Source of the DNA: Parasphingopyxis algicola
GTDB lineage: Bacteria > Pseudomonadota > Alphaproteobacteria > Sphingomonadales > Sphingomonadaceae
Reading direction: 5' to 3'
Assembly (NCBI RefSeq): GCF_013378075.1
Contig: NZ_CP051131.1
Span: 3,236,501 to 3,300,500 of the forward strand
DNA: 64,000 nt
Shown: piece by piece, positions 44,206-53,236 of the stretch
How the letters are laid out: every line of letters starts with the position of its first letter
How positions within the stretch are numbered: the first letter of the stretch is position 1
Translations under genes and position numbers: made by a program
The notes under the pieces: model-generated
Told to the model about the DNA's origin: nothing
Database searches by the model: none
What the model saw: the letters and a program-made list of their open reading frames with translations, nothing else

Positions 44206-44901
44206 ATGTGCCATGGAAAAGCCGTTCGAGCCTTTCCCGATCCGATGGACGCCGAGAGTTTTGATGATGGCGTATCCGGCTATCGGTTCGGCGGGGATAC
44301 CGAGCGGAGGATCGCCATCCTTCCCGATATCTATGGGTGCAACGACTTTTATCGCGGGCTCTCCACACATCTCGCCGAGCGCGGCGCCCAGGTTTTCTTG
44401 GTCGACACCTTTGCCGGGCTGGGCGATTTGCCAGAAGTTACGCGCGAGGCGGCTTTTGCGCGGCGCGGTCAAGTCGAGGACAAGGCCTTTCTCGATCGGT
44501 TCGAAGATTTTGTTCGTCGCAACCGCATCGGCGGCGTGATCGGATTCTGCCTCGGCGGACTCTATGTGTTCGAGCTGGCGCGGCGCGGCGTCGATGCCGA
44601 CCTTCTCGGCCTGTACGGTTTCCCCCAGGGCCTGCCCAATCAGGATCCGCTGCCCGTTCCGTTCGAGTATCTGCCGCAGGTTACGACCCCCTTCGCGATG
44701 CTACTCGGCGCGGAGGACGAGTCGGTGGGAGCCGATAATATTGCCAAGCTGGGGACACTCGCGCCCGACATTCCGGCCATGGCTCTGAAAGTCTATGACG
44801 GCGTAGGGCATAATTTCCTGCCCTTTCTGGATAGCGACGACGCGGACAAGAAAGCGATCGCCAAGGACGCGCTTGCCCGCATCGAGGCAGTCGCGGCGTG
44901 A
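44206..44901 (+). CDS. clcD: Dienelactone hydrolase
   Basis: A 231-residue enzyme (TfdE/ClcD about 235). GFCLGG holds nucleophile Cys115, and Asp171 and His202 complete the triad at the classical positions. It opens dienelactone, formed from chloromuconate after loss of chloride, to maleylacetate. GGAG lies seven bases before the ATG used; another ATG five bases earlier is out of frame. The stop overlaps the next GTG start. Confidence 0.9.
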   Translation: MCHGKAVRAFPDPMDAESFDDGVSGYRFGGDTERRIAILPDIYGCNDFYRGLSTHLAERGAQVFLVDTFAGLGDLPEVTREAAFARRGQVEDKAFLDRFEDFVRRNRIGGVIGFCLGGLYVFELARRGVDADLLGLYGFPQGLPNQDPLPVPFEYLPQVTTPFAMLLGAEDESVGADNIAKLGTLAPDIPAMALKVYDGVGHNFLPFLDSDDADKKAIAKDALARIEAVAA

Positions 44902-45968
44902 GCCGGAGCTTTGTCTACACCGCTCGGCCGGCGCGCGTGGTTTTCGGGCGCGGGACGATCGACCGGCTGGTCGAGGAAGCCGATATGCTCGGTATCGAGC
45001 GCGCCTTGGTCCTTACAACGGACTTCCAGGCCCCCGAGGGCGGCCGTCTCGTGGAGCGACTGGGCAGGCGCGCTGCCGGCCTGTTCACCGGCGCTGTGAT
45101 GCACACGCCCGTCGCCGTCACCGAAACCGCGATGAAGATATTCGAGGAGCGCGACGCTGACGGTATCGTCTCGTTTGGCGGCGGCTCGACGACGGGATTG
45201 GGCAAGGCGATCGCGCTGCGCAACGATGCACCACAGCTCGTTATCCCGACCAGCTATGCAGGCTCCGAAATGACGGCAATTGTGGGGCAGACCGAAGACG
45301 GGAAGAAAACGACACTGACCTCGCCAAAGGTATTGCCCGAAACGGTGATCTACGATGTCGATTTCACCCTGTCCCTGCTGCCCCTGATGACAGTTACCAG
45401 CGGCATGAACGCAATCGCCCATGCCGTGGAAGCGCTGTATGCGGAAAATGCCAATCCGGTGCTCAGCTTGATGGCCGAAGAGGGTATTCGCGCCATGGTT
45501 TCGGCACTTCCGCGGCTTGCGGAGGGTTCGGGCGAAACGGATATCGAGGCCCGGTCCGATGCGCTCTACGGCGCGTGGCTGTGCGGGACCTGCCTCGGAC
45601 TTGGCGGTGTCGCGCTGCACCACAAGCTATGCCATGTGCTGGGCGGTTCGTTCGATCTGCCGCATGCCGAAACCCACACGATCATATTGCCGCATGCGCT
45701 GACTTATAATGCACCGGCGATCCCCGATGCGATGCAAAGACTGCGCCGTGCGATGGATTGCGAACGGCCCGCCGCGCGCCTGTTCGATATCGCCAAGCAA
45801 GGTGGCGCACCGGTTGCACTGAAAGACCTGGGAATGCCTGAAACAGGCATCGAACGCGTAGCCGACATCACGCTCGACAATCCCTATTACAATCCGCGAC
45901 CGCTCGACCGGCAGGCAATCGTGGCACTCCTACGCAATGCCTGGGAGGGAGGCAGACCGGAATGCTGA
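44898..45968 (+). CDS. clcE: Maleylacetate reductase (iron-type alcohol dehydrogenase family)
   Basis: A 356-residue enzyme from GTG 44898 (GTGA overlap). FVYTARPARVVFGRGT is the standard MAR N-terminus, FGGGSTTGLGKAIAL the nucleotide-binding motif and GGVALHHKLCHVLGGSFDLPHAETH the metal/active-site region. It reduces maleylacetate, and can release chloride from chlorinated maleylacetate, to give 3-oxoadipate with NAD(P)H. Its presence distinguishes the modified (chlorocatechol-type) pathway from the ordinary catechol branch. Confidence 0.92.
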   Translation: MSRSFVYTARPARVVFGRGTIDRLVEEADMLGIERALVLTTDFQAPEGGRLVERLGRRAAGLFTGAVMHTPVAVTETAMKIFEERDADGIVSFGGGSTTGLGKAIALRNDAPQLVIPTSYAGSEMTAIVGQTEDGKKTTLTSPKVLPETVIYDVDFTLSLLPLMTVTSGMNAIAHAVEALYAENANPVLSLMAEEGIRAMVSALPRLAEGSGETDIEARSDALYGAWLCGTCLGLGGVALHHKLCHVLGGSFDLPHAETHTIILPHALTYNAPAIPDAMQRLRRAMDCERPAARLFDIAKQGGAPVALKDLGMPETGIERVADITLDNPYYNPRPLDRQAIVALLRNAWEGGRPEC

Positions 45969-47176
45969 ACGGCAATGCGGTCTATCTCTGCCAGAATATC
46001 CGAACGCCGATCGGGCGCTATGGCGGCGCGCTCGCCACTGTTCGGCCCGACGATCTTGCCGCTCACGTCATCCGGGCCGTCATGGCACAAGCGCCCTCGC
46101 TCGATCCCAATGCGATCGACGAGGTGATCCTGGGGTGCGCCAATCAGGCCGGCGAAGACAATCGCAATATCGCCCGCATGGCCGCCTTACTTGCCGACCT
46201 CCCGGAAAGCGTGCCGGGCGTGACCGTCAACCGGCTCTGCGCATCGGGGCTCAATGCGGTTGGCATGGCCGCGCATTCCATCGCGGCTGGCGATGCGGAC
46301 GTTATCATCGCGGGCGGCGTGGAATCGATGAGCCGCGCGCCTTTTGTGATGAACAAGGCGGACAAGGCCTGGTCGCGGAACGCCCAGCTATACGACACGA
46401 CGATCGGCTGGCGGTTCGTTAACCCGCTCATGGCGGCAAGATTTGGCGTCGATTCTATGCCTGAAACCGCGGAAAATGTGGCGGCTGAATACGATATATC
46501 GCGCACGGATCAGGATAGTTTCTCCCTGCGGTCGCAGCAGCGCGCCGACCGGGCACAACAAGGCGGGATATTCGCCGAAGAAATTGCCCCGGTCGATGTG
46601 GCAGGTCCAAAGGGCACCGCGCGCACGGTCCGGCATGATGAGCACCTTCGGCCGGACACCTCATTGGCCGGGCTTGCAAAACTCAAAGCGCCGTTCCGCG
46701 ATGGCGGCACCATAACCGCCGGCAACGCATCGGGCGTCAATGACGGTGCGGCGGCCATGATCATCGCGTCGGAAACCGCTACCGAGCGCTTCGGACTGGT
46801 TCCGATGGCCCGGATCGCGGGGCTGGCAAGTGCCGGCGTGGCGCCAGGCGTCATGGGCATCGGGCCCGTGCCTGCTGTCCGGAAACTGATGGCGCGGCTC
46901 TCGCTGAAGATCGGCGATTTCGACGTGATCGAACTCAACGAAGCCTTTGCGGCCCAGGCACTCGCCGTACTCCGGTCACTTGGCGTTGCAGACGACGCTA
47001 AACATGTGAACCCGAATGGCGGAGCCATCGCGCTCGGCCATCCCCTCGGGATGAGCGGCGCGCGGCTCGCAATGACCGCGGCCCGCGAATTAGCACAGCG
47101 GGGCGGGCGAAAGGCTATGGCTACGATGTGTGTGGGCGTCGGTCAGGGCGTGGCCTTGACCTTGGAAGCACCATGA
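45962..47176 (+). CDS. pcaF: 3-Oxoadipyl-CoA thiolase / acetyl-CoA acetyltransferase family
   Basis: A 404-residue thiolase. Cys93 (NRLCASGLNAV), His360 (ALGHPLGMSG) and Cys390 (MCVGVGQG) form the active site. In context it cleaves 3-oxoadipyl-CoA to succinyl-CoA and acetyl-CoA, the last step of the pathway. It overlaps the reductase gene by 7 bases. Confidence 0.9.
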   Translation: MLNGNAVYLCQNIRTPIGRYGGALATVRPDDLAAHVIRAVMAQAPSLDPNAIDEVILGCANQAGEDNRNIARMAALLADLPESVPGVTVNRLCASGLNAVGMAAHSIAAGDADVIIAGGVESMSRAPFVMNKADKAWSRNAQLYDTTIGWRFVNPLMAARFGVDSMPETAENVAAEYDISRTDQDSFSLRSQQRADRAQQGGIFAEEIAPVDVAGPKGTARTVRHDEHLRPDTSLAGLAKLKAPFRDGGTITAGNASGVNDGAAAMIIASETATERFGLVPMARIAGLASAGVAPGVMGIGPVPAVRKLMARLSLKIGDFDVIELNEAFAAQALAVLRSLGVADDAKHVNPNGGAIALGHPLGMSGARLAMTAARELAQRGGRKAMATMCVGVGQGVALTLEAP

Positions 47177-47445
47177 CCGGTCGCTATCGGCCAACAGGTT
47201 TTGTCCAAGCGCTGACGATGCGGGTTACAGTAGCGCGCGCGATCAAGGTCGGCTTGATCGTCGGCACGCTGCTCGTTCTACTCAACCATGGCGATGGCAT
47301 GGCGATCGGCGAATGGCCGCCATGGTGGAAGGTCGTCCTCACCTATCTCGTACCCTATTCGGTCTCCTCCTACTCTACGGCCGCCTTTCTGATGGATCTG
47401 TCGCGCCGGAAATTTCGCGGTCCGATGGCGGAGCGCCCGTTATGA
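47173..47445 (+). CDS. Small membrane protein, NrtS-like
   Basis: A 90-residue protein between the thiolase and CoA-transferase genes, overlapping both by four bases (ATGA), so it is really translated with the pathway. Two hydrophobic segments: about residues 23-40 (AIKVGLIVGTLLVLLNHGD) and 53-75 (VLTYLVPYSVSSYSTAAF). The pattern, including NHGD and PYSVSSYS, fits the NrtS family named from cyanobacterial nitrate transport. A nitrate role makes no sense here; a helper for substrate or product export is conceivable. Function open. Confidence 0.7.
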   Translation: MTGRYRPTGFVQALTMRVTVARAIKVGLIVGTLLVLLNHGDGMAIGEWPPWWKVVLTYLVPYSVSSYSTAAFLMDLSRRKFRGPMAERPL

Positions 47446-48149
47446 ACAGCAAAATCTGTTCCAGTCCCGCAGCATCCCTCGACGGAATCTGCACCGACGA
47501 TATGCTTGTTGCCTGTGGCGGTTTTGGTCTTTGCGGGATGCCGGAAAGCCTGATCGACGCATTGGCGGCAACCGGGGTTTCGGGTCTCACCGTTGTGTCA
47601 AACAACGCCGGTGTTGACGGGATCGGCTTGGCGAAACTTATCGAAGACCGACGGATCGCAAAGATGATCTCCTCCTATGTCGGCAACAACAAGACCTTCG
47701 AAACCGCCTATCTTAATGGCGATATCGAGCTGGAGTTCAGCCCTCAGGGAACCATGTCCGAGCGGCTTCGGGCCGGCGGGGCGGGCATTCCGGCTTTTTA
47801 TACGCGCACCGGCGTCGGCACGTTGATCGCCGAGGGAAAGCCCCATGCCGATTTCGACGGCGAAACCTATGTGCAAGAACGCGGCATTCGCGCCGACCTG
47901 GCCCTGGTCCGTGCCGAAATGGCCGATGAAGAGGGCAATCTCGTCTATCGCAAGACCGCGCGGAACTTCAATCCGATGATGGCGACGTCCGGCCGGATCA
48001 CGGTGGCGGAAGTGGAGACGATCGTTCCCGTTGGAACGATCGATCCCGATCATGTCCATACGCCCGGCATCTTCGTCCAGCGCATCGTTCGATCGATCGC
48101 CCCCAAACGTATCGAGTTCGTAACCAATCGGCCGGCGGAGGTCGCATAG
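47442..48149 (+). CDS. pcaI: 3-Oxoacid (3-oxoadipate) CoA-transferase subunit A
   Basis: A 235-residue alpha subunit. [16 protein letters not shown] near residue 30 is the glycine-rich CoA-transferase start, and [33 protein letters not shown] are conserved. With subunit B it moves CoA from succinyl-CoA to 3-oxoadipate. An acetoacetate-specific (ScoA) role is the alternative, but the pathway position favours PcaI. Confidence 0.9.
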   Translation: MNSKICSSPAASLDGICTDDMLVACGGFGLCGMPESLIDALAATGVSGLTVVSNNAGVDGIGLAKLIEDRRIAKMISSYVGNNKTFETAYLNGDIELEFSPQGTMSERLRAGGAGIPAFYTRTGVGTLIAEGKPHADFDGETYVQERGIRADLALVRAEMADEEGNLVYRKTARNFNPMMATSGRITVAEVETIVPVGTIDPDHVHTPGIFVQRIVRSIAPKRIEFVTNRPAEVA

Positions 48150-48796
48150 TGGCATGGATGCGGGACGATATGGCGCGCCGCGCCGCCGCCGAGCTTCGCG
48201 AGGGCTATTATGTCAATCTTGGGATCGGCATTCCGACGCTCGTCGCCAATCACATTCCCGATGGCATGAAGGTGATCCTGCAATCGGAGAACGGCATGCT
48301 GGCGATGGGTCCGTTCCCGCTGCCGGGCGACGAGGATCCGGACCTCATCAATGCCGGTAAGCAGACGATTACCGAACGTCCCGAAAGCGCCTATTTCTCG
48401 TCCGCCGACGGTTTCGGCATGATCCGTGGCGGCCATATCGACATCGCAATCCTAGGCGCGATGGAGGTCGCGCGGAATGGCGATCTCGCCAACTGGATGA
48501 TCCCGGGCAAGATGGTGAAGGGCATGGGCGGCGCGATGGATCTGGTTTCCGGCGTGCGGCGTGTCGTCATCATCACTGATCATGTCAGTAAATCGGGCGC
48601 GCCGAAACTGCTCGAACGATGCTCCCTGCCGCTGACGGGCAAGGCGTGTGTGAACCGCATCATCACCGATCTCGGCGTGTTCGACGTGACGGATCGGGGT
48701 TTCGTCCTCGTCGAAACGGCGCCGCAGGTTTCGCGTGAGGAAATTGCCGCCAAAACCGGCGCGCCACTTTGCGAGCCGATGGAGAATATATCATGA
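48149..48796 (+). CDS. pcaJ: 3-Oxoacid (3-oxoadipate) CoA-transferase subunit B
   Basis: A 215-residue beta subunit starting at a GTG that shares a base with the pcaI stop. [16 protein letters not shown] and LQSENGML with catalytic Glu47 are diagnostic, and [16 protein letters not shown] follows. It works with subunit A to activate 3-oxoadipate. The stop overlaps the next start. Confidence 0.9.
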   Translation: MAWMRDDMARRAAAELREGYYVNLGIGIPTLVANHIPDGMKVILQSENGMLAMGPFPLPGDEDPDLINAGKQTITERPESAYFSSADGFGMIRGGHIDIAILGAMEVARNGDLANWMIPGKMVKGMGGAMDLVSGVRRVVIITDHVSKSGAPKLLERCSLPLTGKACVNRIITDLGVFDVTDRGFVLVETAPQVSREEIAAKTGAPLCEPMENIS

Positions 48797-49320
48797 TGCA
48801 CAGCACGTTACTGCCCGGCACGACCGCGCCCGATCTCACGGTCGCACTCGCCTCGGACGGAAGCTGGACCCTGTCCGAACAAGTGGCAGACAGTTTCATT
48901 CTCATCGATTTTTATCGCGGAATGCATTGCCCGCGCTGCCAGCTTCATATTTTGGATCTCAGAAACAAGCTGCCGCGCTTTGCGGAACGCGGCACGCGCT
49001 GCATTGCGATTTCAATGGATGACGAAAGCAAGGCCAGGACCACCGCCGAACGCTGGGGCGTCGGCGATCTCGATCTTGGTTTCGGTCTGACCGAGGCGCA
49101 GGCCAGAGCCTGGGGGCTGTATCTGACCGATTCCATAAATGAGCGCGAACCCATGCGGTTTAGCGAACCGGCCGTCATCATGGTGCGGCCCGGGACAGGC
49201 GAAATCTATTCGGCCGTCTACGGCACCAACCCGTTCAATCGGGTGCATTGTGCGGACATGCTGGAAGGGATCGACGCGCTCCTTGCCCGCGATTATCCGC
49301 CGCGCGGAGTCGTGGCCTGA
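48793..49320 (+). CDS. Peroxiredoxin-like (AhpC/TSA fold) protein
   Basis: A 175-residue thioredoxin-fold protein. [17 protein letters not shown] near residue 40 contains a Cys-x-x-Cys in place of the single peroxidatic Cys of most peroxiredoxins. No signal peptide. It overlaps pcaJ by four bases and the next gene by one, so it is part of the operon; protection against oxidants or quinones formed during ring oxidation is a reasonable inference. Confidence 0.82.
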   Translation: MMHSTLLPGTTAPDLTVALASDGSWTLSEQVADSFILIDFYRGMHCPRCQLHILDLRNKLPRFAERGTRCIAISMDDESKARTTAERWGVGDLDLGFGLTEAQARAWGLYLTDSINEREPMRFSEPAVIMVRPGTGEIYSAVYGTNPFNRVHCADMLEGIDALLARDYPPRGVVA

Positions 49321-49703
49321 TGACAGCCGTCACGCGCGAACGGATGCGCGCCCTCGCACTCGATGAATATTTCGCCGTGATTGCCCCGGACCGTATTGAC
49401 GATGTGATGTCGCTATTCTGCGCCGATGCGACATTCACGCTCTATCCGAGCGGCCGGACATTCACCGGGCATCACCAGATCCGCTCGATGTACGAAATGG
49501 TCTTCAGCAACAATCCCGGGCTAACCAGACGGGTGCTCGACTATTGCTGCGACGAGCAGGCCGGCATGATGACGGCATCGTTCGAAGCATGGAGTCAAGC
49601 GGCAGGCGGCTCGGATCATGTCATGTACAACGTCAATATCTGGGCATTCCGGGGCGAAAAATTCTCGTCGGTGAAGGTGTTTACGAGCAACCCCGAACTT
49701 TAA
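49320..49703 (+). CDS. SnoaL-like / NTF2-fold protein
   Basis: A 127-residue single-domain protein: LDEYFAVIAPDRIDDVMSLFCADATFTLYPSGRTFTGHHQIRSMYE is a classic SnoaL/ketosteroid-isomerase-like start, and the C-terminal strands (MMTASFEAW, VMYNVNIWAFRGEKFSSVKVF) fit. The family holds small hydrolases, isomerases and dehydratases. Last gene tightly coupled in the pathway operon. Role unknown; perhaps lactone or dienelactone isomerisation. Confidence 0.78.
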   Translation: MTAVTRERMRALALDEYFAVIAPDRIDDVMSLFCADATFTLYPSGRTFTGHHQIRSMYEMVFSNNPGLTRRVLDYCCDEQAGMMTASFEAWSQAAGGSDHVMYNVNIWAFRGEKFSSVKVFTSNPEL

Positions 49704-49844
49704 GGTCGGACTTTGGCCGATCGGGCGATGCCATAAGCCGTGCAATCGATACCCAAGCCGTATGGATATTGTGCTGGCTTGTGCGTTTGTCGTCCCTCTA
49801 GCTTGATTTTCGATCGATCGCATACGGGCCGGCAGGGAGACAGT

Positions 49845-50954
49845 ATGAGCGAGACCACGACCAAACGGCCGCCCTGGCCGCGGCGGATTGTGCTCGCGGT
49901 ATTTGTCGTGTTTCTGGTTGCGGCTGGAGTGATCGGGGTGCTGGTATGGACCGCCGACGACCGGCTGGACGGGGTGTTCATCGATTTCGCCCAGGCACGG
50001 CTTGAACCGCAACATCGGACGCTTTTTTCCGATGATGATACGTTACGGGTTTTCGTTTGCGGCTCGTCCTCGCCCTTTGCCACGCCCGACCGCGCAAAAA
50101 CCTGTATCGGGGTGATTGCAAATGGCGAGATTCTGTTGTTCGACACAGGTGCCGGCTCATGGCGGAATATTGAGAATTGGCAGCTTCAGACGGATCGCGT
50201 GGCGCATGTCTTTTTCACGCACTTCCATTCCGATCACATCGCCGATCTTGACGAGGTGAATGTACAATCCTGGATATGGGGCCGGCGAACGGCCATCCGC
50301 GTTCATGGCCCGTCCGGTGTCGAGCGGGTCGTGGCAGGCTATAACGAGGCGCTCGCGCTCGATTATGGCTATCGCAACGACTATGGCGAGGAACGATATT
50401 TCCCCCACGCCGCGGCGACGATGATTGCGAATCCGATCGAATCGATTCCTGGGCGCGCCGTTCCCGTATACGAAAATGGCAACTTGCGGATACTCGCATT
50501 CCCGGTTGATCATGCTCCGGTCGAACCCGCATTCGGTTATGTCATCGAATATGGCGACCGAAGGGTTGTGATATCGGGCGATACCCGGCGCGCCGACCTG
50601 ACCGAACGCCTGGCGCGCGACGCGGACATACTGTTTCACGAAGCTCAATCGCGGCGGCTTTCGCACATCATGGCAACCGCCGCCGAACGCTCAAACGATG
50701 CGCGGATGCAGTTCGTCATGACCAAGGCTGGCGACTACCATACAGCAGCTGAAGATTTCGCAGAGCTGGCGCGCGAGACCAACGCGACGCGCGTGATCAT
50801 GTATCACCTCGCGCCGCCGCCCGACGCCTTGCCGCTCCAGCGCGTGTTTCTCAGAAACATGCCGGACAATGTCAGTCTGGCCTTTGACGGCCAGTTGTTC
50901 GAGCTGCCGTTGCAGGGCCGCGAAATCCGCGAAGGGCGGATCGAAGCGCCGTGA
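49845..50954 (+). CDS. Membrane-anchored metallo-beta-lactamase-fold hydrolase
   Basis: A 369-residue protein from ATG 49845 with AGGGAGA upstream. A hydrophobic segment (about residues 17-38, VLAVFVVFLVAAGVIGVLVW) acts as an anchor or uncleaved signal, placing the enzyme in the periplasm. THFHSDHIADLD is the HxHxDH zinc motif, with later ISGDTRRAD and a final His in MYHLAPP; the layout is RNase Z/arylsulfatase-like. It is 141 bases after the operon and 4 bases before the TetR gene. It might hydrolyse an ester or sulfate of the substrate before uptake. Confidence 0.83.
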   Translation: MSETTTKRPPWPRRIVLAVFVVFLVAAGVIGVLVWTADDRLDGVFIDFAQARLEPQHRTLFSDDDTLRVFVCGSSSPFATPDRAKTCIGVIANGEILLFDTGAGSWRNIENWQLQTDRVAHVFFTHFHSDHIADLDEVNVQSWIWGRRTAIRVHGPSGVERVVAGYNEALALDYGYRNDYGEERYFPHAAATMIANPIESIPGRAVPVYENGNLRILAFPVDHAPVEPAFGYVIEYGDRRVVISGDTRRADLTERLARDADILFHEAQSRRLSHIMATAAERSNDARMQFVMTKAGDYHTAAEDFAELARETNATRVIMYHLAPPPDALPLQRVFLRNMPDNVSLAFDGQLFELPLQGREIREGRIEAP

Positions 50955-50958
50955 CAAG

Positions 50959-51603
50959 ATGACCAGAATATCGCCACCACGAGTCGGCCGACCACCAAGT
51001 CGGGAAAAATATGAGGCGATACTCGACACCGCAAAACGGCTCTTGATCACCAAGGGGTTCTCGGACACGTCGATCGAGGGCATCGCTGAAAGCGCGGAGG
51101 TCTCGAAAGTCACCGTCTACAAGTGGTTCGGCAACAAGAACGCGGTCTATGAGGCCGTCGTCCGCCGCGAAGCCGACGCCATGCTCGATCAGATCCGGAC
51201 TTACCGAGAGACTGCAGAGGAGCACGATCTGGCAGAAGCGCTGGAACATTTTGGCATGACATTGCTCGGCTACCTAACGCGGGAAGATTCGATCAAATTC
51301 GACAATATGATTGCCACGGAATGCGTGCGATCGCCGGAGCTCACCAGACATTTCTTCCTGGCTGGCCCGAAACCAATGCATGATGAACTCAAAGCGATAT
51401 TATCGAGCAACGCTGCCCGGACTCAATTGGCGATTGCCGATATCGACCAGGCTGCCGGAGACCTGATCGGTCTCTGGAGAGGATTCGATGAGATCGAAGA
51501 ACGGTTCGGCTGGAAGTCTCCGCCCAATTCGGCTCAAGTCGAAGCTCGGGTAAGCAGGGGTGTTAAAATCTTCCTGAAAATCTATCAGTCCGGCGTTGGT
51601 TAG
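50959..51603 (+). CDS. TetR-family transcriptional regulator
   Basis: A 214-residue TetR protein from ATG 50959. The HTH is AILDTAKRLLITKGFSDTSIEGIAESAEVSKVTVYKWFGNKNAVYEAVV (about residues 18-64); the C-terminal helical ligand domain resembles the AefR-like group. It immediately follows the metallo-hydrolase and is the last gene before repeat copy 2. It probably controls the metallo-hydrolase or the module. Confidence 0.87.
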   Translation: MTRISPPRVGRPPSREKYEAILDTAKRLLITKGFSDTSIEGIAESAEVSKVTVYKWFGNKNAVYEAVVRREADAMLDQIRTYRETAEEHDLAEALEHFGMTLLGYLTREDSIKFDNMIATECVRSPELTRHFFLAGPKPMHDELKAILSSNAARTQLAIADIDQAAGDLIGLWRGFDEIEERFGWKSPPNSAQVEARVSRGVKIFLKIYQSGVG

Positions 51604-51896
51604 GTCGAAAATGCCGTGCAGCCAAACATCCGATTTGGACTGAAAATCATTATACTGCAGCCACTCTGGGAATGAAAGGCGATGGGTAACAGTTGCCTTC
51701 AGTTATCGGCTAATTCTCGCCAAACGATGAGCCTGAACGAAAGGCCGCTTTTGGGGAAGCTACTGAATCGCTTTGAACGTCGCAGATTTGTCGGAAGCGG
51801 TCTCATCGTGAAGAAAAAGTTTGGCATGGTATCAAACATGGCATTCGATGAATTTCGACCGGAATAATCGTTTTATTTCAACAGCCTGTTTGTCTA

Positions 51897-51920
51897 TTTC
51901 GAATCCCACCCTCGCCGCCA
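51897..51920 (+). other. 3' end of a tRNA-Ser gene (attachment-site-like fragment)
   Basis: TTTCGAATCCCACCC then TCGCCGCCA: same T-arm and acceptor end as copy 1 except one base in the acceptor strand (CTCGCC instead of CTCTCC). No 5' half of the tRNA precedes it. Confidence 0.72.
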
Positions 51921-52025
51921 AAATTATCAAATAAGATCAATATCTTAAAGGAGTTTTTTTGCGGTTGATTGCCGGCCAAATTGCGAGCGATCCGCGCTAA
52001 TCGGATGTCTGCCAGCTCCAGCATT

Positions 52026-52053
52026 ATGTCCGCTTTGCGCCTAAAGCGGACAT
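52026..52053. repeat. Hairpin in repeat copy 2
   Basis: Eleven base pairs (ATGTCCGCTTT / AAAGCGGACAT) with a six-base loop. Compared with copy 1, the fourth pair is T-A instead of C-G: both strands changed together. Confidence 0.75.
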
Positions 52054-52337
52054 TCACGTTTTTCAGGCTCAACGTTCGCAGTTGGGTGGGGAGCGGACGG
52101 TCTGGTATCGCGAGCCGATCCTAAAAAGCTGATAACCGCTCCACGATGGGTTCGCTTTCGAGAAGGTTTTTGAGTCAGCACGTTGGCGTTATGTGCGATC
52201 GGTGAAGTTCGTAGGAGCATCAAAGTGCGGAAATGGCCGTGGTCGTCCTTCACTGGCTGCTCAGCGGCGAGTATCCAATGGGATCAGCACCAAGCGCTAC
52301 AATTGTTTTCCACTCGCGGATCAACTAATGGAGTCTA

Positions 52338-53213
52338 ATGCTCGAAGGTATCAAAAGCCGGGTCGATCAAATCTTTCGTGATCGAGCGGAAGACGGTGAC
52401 TTCTTTGAGCTTTCGGAAGACGTGTTCTGCTTTCGCGAGCGCCAAACATCAGAACTGCGCAACACAATGTATGAGCCTGCGCTTTGTCTTATTGTTCAAG
52501 GCGCCAAACAGACTATCATTGACGGAGGAAAACTCGCCCTATCTGCAGGCGACACGGTGCTCATAAGCCATCATGTTCCCGTCCAGGCTCAGATCACCGA
52601 AGCGAGCGAGTCCTGCCCTTACACGGCCCTCATCGTGAGGCTAAATATGTCGATCATTCGCAGCCTGGTTGCGGAGATCGAGGAAATTACTGGTGGACTT
52701 GAGGATGTGCAGTCCGTCTCTTCGGAAAAGGCTGAATTAGCGCTTCTTGAAGCGATTGATCGATTGCTTGGTGTTTTAGAAAATTCGCTGGAGTCCCAGT
52801 TGCTGGGTCAAGCCGCATTAAAAGAAGTTCACCTTCGAGTGCTTCAGGCGTCGCATGGCGGAATGCTTCGAGCTTTGGGTTCGCCGAAAAGTCCGGCTAA
52901 CAGAATTGCGCGGGCTATCGCCTTCATCAGAGACAATTACAAAAAGCCATGCCAGGTCAGAGACGTCGCCGCCGAAGCCGGCATGAGTGAAACGGCGTTC
53001 CACCAGCGATTCCGTGAAGTCACCGGTACGACGCCGAACAGATATCTGAAGCTCTTACGGCTTCAAGAGGCTCACAGCTTGCTCTCTATCGAGCGCGCAT
53101 CAGTCACGCACGCAGCTCTTGAGGTTGGATACAAGAGCGTCAATCATTTCAGCCGTGACTATGCGAAGAATTTTGGAATGCCGCCGAAAGAGGCAAGAGC
53201 TGCTGCGAGCTAG
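52338..53213 (+). CDS. AraC-family transcriptional regulator (AraC_N type)
   Basis: A 291-residue regulator with the N-terminal AraC_N effector domain (TMYEPALCLIVQGAKQTIIDGG) found in YqhC-like activators of oxidoreductase genes, and two C-terminal HTH motifs (VRDVAAEAGMSETAFHQRF and VTHAALEVGYKSVNHFSRDYAKNFG). Convergent with the adjacent SDR gene, 23 bases apart. A decayed relative of it lies at 55833-56235 in the same block. It probably controls the SDR genes here. Confidence 0.9.
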   Translation: MLEGIKSRVDQIFRDRAEDGDFFELSEDVFCFRERQTSELRNTMYEPALCLIVQGAKQTIIDGGKLALSAGDTVLISHHVPVQAQITEASESCPYTALIVRLNMSIIRSLVAEIEEITGGLEDVQSVSSEKAELALLEAIDRLLGVLENSLESQLLGQAALKEVHLRVLQASHGGMLRALGSPKSPANRIARAIAFIRDNYKKPCQVRDVAAEAGMSETAFHQRFREVTGTTPNRYLKLLRLQEAHSLLSIERASVTHAALEVGYKSVNHFSRDYAKNFGMPPKEARAAAS

Positions 53214-53236
53214 TGCCCTTCCGGCGGCCTGCCAAG

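Larger units (their letters stand above)
51731..52056 (+). repeat. Dispersed tRNA-Ser-fragment repeat, copy 2
   Basis: The most complete copy. The left part has AAGAAAAAGTTTGGCATGG (51811) shared with copies 3 and 4; the middle has the tRNA fragment at 51897-51920; the right part matches copy 1 for more than 100 bases and ends in the hairpin 52026-52053. It marks the right border of the chloroaromatic module. Confidence 0.85.
51604..52337. other. Intergenic region carrying repeat copy 2
   Basis: About 730 bp with no supported gene. 51731-52056 is repeat copy 2; the frames of about 60 residues inside it arise from the repeat. 52057-52337 leads to the AraC gene and shows nothing else. Confidence 0.6.

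Noticed and set aside
51682-52072. Two frames of about 60 residues (51682-51867 plus strand, 51878-52072 minus strand)
   Set aside because: Both lie inside repeat copy 2. The minus-strand one ends in a GGEGGIRNR-type peptide, the well-known false translation of a tRNA-Ser 3' end read backwards.
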